Assembly (NCBI GenBank): GCA_024362935.1
Contig: JANCRA010000006.1
Coordinates: 35,643,924-35,707,923, forward strand
Source: Setophaga petechia
Lineage: Eukaryota > Chordata > Aves > Passeriformes > Parulidae
Length of the DNA: 64,000 nucleotides
Direction of reading: 5' to 3'
Below, in pieces: positions 58,338-64,000 of this stretch (within the stretch, counting starts at the first letter, position 1; each line of letters begins with the position of its first letter). The notes beneath the pieces were generated by a model. It was not told the DNA's origin. It was given only the letters and a program-made list of their open reading frames with translations, and ran no database searches. The position numbers and the translations under genes were made by a program.

Positions 58338-59008
58338 GATGGGAGACCAGCTGAGAGCCCCAAAAGAGGGAAACCATCAAGTGACATTACTGGGCACGCA
58401 AAGGAGACTTGAGAAAGGGGGCAGGATGAATGGCTCCACGTTGAGAGGAAGCTTTGGAGATGGCTCTGCGCTGGACAGCTTGCAAATTCTAGTTCCTCTC
58501 AGAGCTGGAGGAGAGCCAGCGGGAGGAGTCCTTCTGCTTCTGCAGGGCAGGAGATGAGGTCTGGGCCCTCGGACAGAGCCAGGCTCCTGTGCACATTCAG
58601 CTGGAGGCAGCCTCCAGAGAAGCACCAAGAACAGCCAGGGCTGTCCCTGCACTGCTTTTGCCCCTCTCATCAGACGACTGAGGAGAAAAGCCCCAGTGGC
58701 AAGGTTCTCAGGGCAAACTTGCAGCAGAAGAAGTAAAAGGGGCAGAGGTGGCCCTGGTCTCTTTCTGTCCCATGACTCCCCTGGGCTTCTACATGGAATG
58801 TTGAGCTTTGCCCATAGCAACTGTCCTTGTCTCCTGCTCCTGTGGCCGTTGGTGGAACGCTGGTGGAGCAGCGCTGCAGCAGCAGCTGCAGGATCAGCTC
58901 CTGGGCTGTCCCTGACCAGCCACCTTGTGCACTCAGCGCCTCAGCTGGCCTCTGCACCCACATCCTCGTCTCCACGTCTGCCGCCAGGCATCCCCACAGC
59001 ACTTTGGC
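58338..59008. promoter_or_regulatory. Presumed upstream region of ELM2-SANT copy B
   Basis: This is unique sequence between the ERV-3 5' LTR and the first candidate coding exon of copy B. It is moderately GC-rich with no identifiable TATA box. It is assigned by position only. The ERV-3 LTR points away from the gene. Confidence 0.3.
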
Positions 59009-62000
59009 ATGTCAAAGGTAAGAAAATCCCCCTTTGCCCTCAAAGCACTCACACGAGGGCAGGAGGCTCCAGCTGCCTCTCCCACCAAGCACCACACACT
59101 GGCTGCGTGCTCACTTTCTCACTTTCCCCAGACCAGCTTCCACATGAAAGCAGGCTGCAGCTTCTGAAGGCATCATCTTGCCTCCAGGGGAAACACACAC
59201 CTTTCCTTAGAGGACGTAGACAGGTGTCACAGTGCACTTGCAGGTCCTCGTCCACGGAGGACCTGATTCAAAGCTCTCGGCAGCCATTTCACTCCTAAAA
59301 CTCTCTTGTGGTGACCCCAAAACAATTTGTTCATGGCTCAGCAGTTCAGGGGCTCAGTCTCTACAAATGCCCTTATGCCCTGACTCTGCTCACACCTGCT
59401 GCAAAGCTTCAAAAGCAGAATGTGGCACTTCTCCTCTGGGATCCCTGTGGTTCAGGGCGTGGAAGCATTTTACTGCGCTTCTCCTCAAACAAAGGCTTTC
59501 AACTTCAAAACTGATCTGCTATCAGCAATTCTGATAGACTTGCATAGTTACGATCGCTTCTAGATACATTCTCTTCTAATATCTTCCTAGATCATTTTTT
59601 CAATGCATGTAGGGCTGCTTCTGCCTCATGCTTAGGGGCAGCTGTGAAATGCCATCTTCTCAGGAACACCATCACAGCAGCACAGAAACTTCTGGCTTGG
59701 AAGGGATTCTCAAAGATGATGGAGCCCAGCTCCAAGGCCTGCACAGAGCAGCCTCAGCAACCACACCCTGTGCCCAAGGGCAGTGTGCAAAGACTGCTGC
59801 AGCTCAGTCAGGCTTGGTGCTGTGACCCCTTCCCTGGGGAGGCTGTTGCAGTGCCCAAGCAGCCTCTGGGTCAAGAAGCGTTTCCTTGTAGCCAACCTAA
59901 GCCTGCCCTGGCACATCTTCCAGGCCCTTCTCCTGGCTCTTGTCAGCAGTCCCAGGTCTGAAGAGACTAGTGCATGGCCTTCTGCTTCCCCTCCTGAGGA
60001 AGCTGCTGACTGCTAGAGGCTCCTGCCTAGGAAATTCCACCTCCAAAAGGCGGCAATGACACCAAAGAGAAAGGAGCTGGGACAGAGGAGCTCAGGCTTT
60101 GCAATGATGAGGAGGATGAGAAGGAAGGCTACTGACACATCCTGGGCAGAAGGAGTTTTAACGGGAGCATTGTTTTGGTCTCTTTCAGGTGGAAAGGAGA
60201 GGCACAATCAAAAGGAAAGCAAGAGCCCACATTGAGCCGTGAGTTTTGGCCTAGGGTTAAAGGACAGCAAAGTGGAGGAATGGCCAGGAGGAGATGTGCT
60301 CTTTCAGAGTCAGGCTGGGATTGCTTCAAGCCTGTGGCTCCACAGAAAGGCTCTCTTGATCACTTGCCCTTCTTCCCTGCACCTCCTTCTTCCTTTAGAC
60401 ACATCAATGTTGGCAGCGACTTTCAGGCTGAACTCCCAGAGCTGCAGAGCAGACCAGCAAGTGAGGATGAAGAGCCTGCAAGCCTGGTCTGGAAGCCCTG
60501 GCAGGAAGATGACTCTGACATGCAAAAAGCTGACAGAGGTAGCTTTGCTTCAAGCTTTCCTTCCACCCGTGACATACTTGGGTCTTTCAAAGGCCGCTTT
60601 TGCGGCAAAAGGCGGCCTTTTGCAGGCTCTGCTTCTCTCCTTGTCTGGTCCATCTTCCCGTGTAGAAGTGTGAGAGGCAAGGAGAATGCTCTGCTCTTGC
60701 AGCAGAGCAGGAAAAGGAGCAAGCATCTTGCTCTCCAAATTGCTCAGGGCCATTTGCTACTGGATGAGGGGAGATTGGGCCTCACTTCTTATGACACAAG
60801 CTGCTTTGAAGGGAGAGCCAGCACTGCGTGGGCCCTTGGCTCAGCTGGCGCTGTCTTTACTCTCCTTTTCCTGCTCTCCTAGCTGCTGTCTTTAGCTCCT
60901 GGGCTTTCCTTCTGCCTTGCAGGGCAACCTTTGCCCTGCCTGGCCTCAAGGCTGATTTTCGGTGCCTTTTTCTTGTGCTTGCAGTAAGAGAACTGTTGGA
61001 CGTGGCCAGCTCCCGTGGCGTTGCCGGGGCAGCAGCTAACCTGGAGCGCGCCCTGCACTGCCTGCACCAGGCACGCGGCAGCGTTCCGGTAAGAGGCGGC
61101 TGTTTGGGCGCAGAGAAGAGGAGAGGGCACAGGGAATGCAGAAGAGGCGGCCACTGGGACAGCCTTTCCTGGCTGCTCTTTGAAGAAGGGTCTTAACAGG
61201 GAGCAGAGCACTTGCTGCCTGCTGTGTCTCCTCCAGCTGCGCCAGGGCTCAGCCCAGACGGCTCCAGCAGGGACAATCTCCCTCTTGGAGGCGGCGGCGG
61301 CGCAAGCTCCTGCAGCCTGCTGCCTTGTAAATGGCCCGGAGATCTGGCTTCTCCAAGACATTTGGAGGGCAAATTGCACGAAGCCTCAGTCAGCTGAGGC
61401 CATTCTGGGTGCAGGAGCAGCAAAATCATTAGGTTGCTGAGCAAAATGCCACTCTTGGGGACCAGGATCAAAGGCTTGGGCAGCAAAAACTAGCCACTGG
61501 GAGCAAATCACAGTGTTTCACCCACATGGCATTCAGTGGCTTGAATGTGTGAAGAAGCAAAATAGCTGAAAGGCCGCGTCTGTGATTTTGGGCTCATCTT
61601 GAATGCGGTGGGGTGGCTAAAGCCTTCTCCCCTTTTGATCTTGCAGGAGGCTCTGGAGATGTTGCTCTCAGGGGGGCCTCCAACAGCTGCAGGCCATGCC
61701 ATGGCTGATTATCATTACGCAGGTAAGCAAAGCAGAGCTTCTTCCTTCACTGACAGCTGCTGCCGTCCCCTTCATTCTTGTGGCAAGCGTTTCTGCTTCA
61801 ACAAACTGTGCTTCACAGCAGCACAAGGTCTTGTCTTCTCGGGGGCTGGGGAAAGCACCAGCATCCAGTCCTTCCGCTTTACTTCTTTCCCAATCCTTTT
61901 CCCGGGGGAATGCCTGCTCCTGTCTTCACTACCTTCTGAGGGAGCAGACATCTACACACACGTCAATGAGGGCCTGCCAGGATTTTCTGACGGCAGCCAG

Positions 62001-64000
62001 CGGCATCTGCTTCACGTGCATCAAGGGATCCATTCACCTGCTGCTTTTTATTGCCAGGCTCTGATAGATGGACACCTGAGGAGAAGGAGTCCTTCCAAAA
62101 GGCTTTGCACACCTACGGCAAGGATTTTCATCTCATCCACAAACAGGTAAAGCCACGGGACATTCTTTAGCCGAGCAGTTCATCGGGAGGAAAGCTGGCT
62201 TCTTTCTGGTAGCAAGCACTGGCCTTCAGTCTCTCTCTTCTCAAGTCCCAAGTATGTTCAAGTAGTAACAAAATGGGACATCAAAGGCCTTTGTGAAAAG
62301 GATGATCCTGCCTCTGCGGCCCTTTTCTCCAAGCTCTTGTGGAAGATGAAGCATGATTCTGTCAGGCCCTTCGCACAGCTTTGCTGCTGCTTCCACAAGA
62401 CCTGGTGCTGCCATAACTGGAGTGAAGCGGGAAAGAAGAAGTGTGCTAGATGGATTTGTTGTTGATCTGTGCATGACGTGTGTTACCACCTAGCATAAGA
62501 GACAGTTTACTACATTGCATGATGCCTCTCTTTCTCCATGTTGATTTCATTTGACATCCTACTCCCTTTCCTTCATGATTTCACTTCCTAGTTTCCTTCG
62601 TATTCGACTTTTCCCCCAATGCACCCTACTCCTCTTTAGACTCCTTCTTTTTCTCTTGACAACAGATCCAGACTAAGACCGTGGCACAGTGTGTGGAGTA
62701 CTACTACTCTTGGAAAAAGGAGCATCAACTTGCCAGCACTCTTGCTCAGGTGAGGGGGAAGAAAGTCCAGACGTGCCAGGAGGGTGGAGAAACTGGGGGA
62801 AGGGGAGAAAACCTGCTGGCGAGCCATGCCTGACGCCGCTTTGCCAGGATGGCATCGTCCCATGCCATGGGAAAGGCACAGCAGAGGCTGCCCAGGGCTT
62901 CCTCATGCTGCTGCCCTGAAAGACGCAATTCTGGAGCGTAACTTTGAGCCAAGAAAGCAGCACTGCCGCCAAAATGGGCCTTGACTCTCTACAGATGGCT
63001 TTCTCAAGGGCTGGCACCCTCGCTGACTCCAGTCACACCCTTCATTCCCCACTGCTTGCTGACATCAGCAATCCGGGCTGCCTTCATGGATTTTCTGCAG
63101 ATTTTCAGGGAGATTTTGTAGCATGCCAGCATCCTCCCCAAGAAGCGGCTGCCGCTGCTGCGGCTCCCCTAAAACTTTCCTTACCAGCAAAGAGCAATTT
63201 GGTTCACATAGCGAGAGAGAGAGATTCTTTTGGGTTGTAAAAATGCCTAACCATGTGTCTTCCCTAATTTGACTGGATTTCAATCCCATTCCCTAGACAT
63301 TGATGGAAATGTCAGACTCTAGATACCCTCCTATTTATCCCAGCCCTTTGGCCCGTAGAAAACAGGAGTATTTCCCTCCAAGCTCTGGCTTGGCAGCCCG
63401 CCGCAGCCCGCTGGCAAAAAACGCAGCCGTTTCCTCAGCTCTTGCCGATTTGGAAGGATTTGCTTAGGCCGATAGATTTTTCTGCTGGATGCCCTGATTT
63501 TCAGCTTGCTGAGAGGAAGGAAAGATTGATAAGGATTTTTTGATTTCCAGGGTGTGGGCCAAGCAAAGAGCAGCAAAAGCCCCCTCAGAAAGGCGAATGG
63601 GGAGACAGGCAAGAGAAGTCGCAAGAGGGCTCGCAGCGCCGACTGTCCCTGCTTCCAACCGCGCCAGCCACCCCGTTCGACGGGAGGCCCCTTTCCCTGC
63701 GGGCAGTGCCAACGGTGCGCAAGTTCCTCCTCTTTCTGCTCAAAGCTGCGGCTTTGGACTAAAACAGGCTGGCCCTTTGCATCGGCACCGCAGGGCAAGC
63801 TGGGGGCACTTGCAGCATGGCCCCTCGCAGCCGTGCTCAAGCTTACAAGCCACCTCTAACCCAAGGAGCTTCGTTCAAACCCAGCATTCACCATGAAACC
63901 TTGCCGTGCCCCAACAAGACACAGTTCATGCAAGTGTAGGAATAGATCCATCCAAGCTTGCTTTGATGCTGCTGCTCAAATTCAAAATAGGATGCAGCAA
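59009..64000 (+). CDS. ELM2-SANT-C2H2 gene copy B (ZNF541/TRERF1-like), 3' end outside window
   Basis: Exons: 59009-59017 (candidate start ATG-TCA-AAG before GTAAGA, low confidence), 60189-60238, 60399-60538 (HINVGSDFQAELPELQ, LVWKPWQEDD), 60985-61088 (VRELLDVASSRG, NLERALHCLHQARG), 61647-61722 (EALEMLLSGGPP), 62058-62146 (RWTPEEKESFQKALHTYGKD), 62666-62749 (IQTKTVAQCVEYYYSWKKEH), 63551-63714 (basic, ending FPCGQCQR). The final exon would fall near 64183, beyond the window, by analogy with copy A. All phases agree. The order is a complete ELM2 domain, a SANT domain, a basic linker and half of a C2H2 finger: about 270 residues, far shorter than ZNF541 or TRERF1, with their N-terminal fingers absent. 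ELM2-SANT proteins bind class I histone deacetylases in nuclear corepressor complexes. Which paralogue it derives from, and whether it is expressed, are open. Confidence 0.78.
59692..59950 (-). mobile_element. CR1 LINE 3' fragment in the first intron of copy B
   Basis: TTGGAAGGGATTCTCAAAG at the 3' end, followed by CTTCCCTGGGGAGGCTGTTGC and GCGTTTCCTTGTAGCCAACC, is diverged antisense CR1 sequence. It has no effect on the exons. Confidence 0.7.
61495..64000 (+). repeat. Direct duplication, copy B (partner 47363-49990)
   Basis: It starts at CACTGGGAGCAAATCACAGTG, where the upstream sequence of the two copies diverges, and runs to the window end. Replacement differences in the exons are few (for example T/A before the SANT exon, D/G in the SANT helix, and C/F and N/D in the basic exon). 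Confidence 0.92.

Noticed and set aside
58696..59298. 200-codon + frame upstream of ELM2-SANT copy B as an N-terminal exon
   Set aside because: Its frame does not match the phase needed at the 60189 acceptor with the 59018 donor, and no domain is visible; only the short ATG-TCA-AAG start fits.
1..64000. tRNA, rRNA or other structured RNA genes
   Set aside because: No cloverleaf with A and B boxes or rRNA-like segment was seen by eye. The two Lys-type primer sites are parts of proviruses, not tRNA genes. A covariance-model scan would be decisive.

Overview
This window is vertebrate nuclear DNA and almost certainly comes from a passerine bird. The evidence is spliced genes with GT-AG introns, several CR1 LINE fragments, LTR families with avian-style termini, family-14-type olfactory receptors and a maestro heat-like repeat (MROH) gene; the last two families are strongly expanded in birds. 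Nothing bacterial or plasmid-like is present. Coordinates of exons, splice phases and LTR ends were read by eye from the bases.

Layout: 1-5.8 kb holds a GC-rich promoter region and a complete 15-exon MROH gene on the + strand (666 codons plus stop, every splice phase consistent). 5.8-9.5 kb has no recognisable gene. 9.5-11.9 kb is a decayed ERV-L-like element with an integrase-dUTPase order. 12.2-12.8 kb is a ~41-bp minisatellite whose units carry an RFX X-box-like palindrome. 13.4-18.7 kb (+) and 30.5-35.6 kb (-) form two inverted arms, each with a ~150-bp tandem repeat and one family-14-type olfactory receptor. The left receptor is split by a 1.27-kb solo LTR with a 5-bp target duplication. 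The right receptor carries one in-frame stop. Between the arms lie CR1 fragments, two arrays of a ~40-bp minisatellite, a TGACATCA-rich repeat, a ~190-bp repeat and a second solo LTR of the family that broke the left receptor.

35.6-47.4 kb is stacked retroviral sequence, all on the minus strand: an internally deleted gag-env provirus with 5' LTR and Lys-type primer site (ERV-1), a nested solo LTR, and a nearly full but broken gag-pro-pol-env provirus (ERV-2) lacking its 5' LTR. 47.4-51.6 kb and 58.3-64 kb hold two direct copies of a short ELM2-SANT-C2H2 corepressor-type gene (related to ZNF541/TRERF1). Copy A has lost its ELM2 exons at the ERV-2 junction. Copy B looks intact but its last exon lies beyond the window.

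The most striking item is the provirus between those copies (ERV-3, 51,641-58,337, minus strand). Its 3' LTR and internal region have undergone massive strand-specific C-to-T change on the + strand, which is G-to-A on the proviral sense strand, while its 5' LTR is almost untouched. Edits fall at TC, CC and AC, and GC is largely spared. The RT YxDD motif reads YIND and the protease DTG reads DTS, both explained by G-to-A. This is the signature of APOBEC-type editing of reverse-transcription intermediates.
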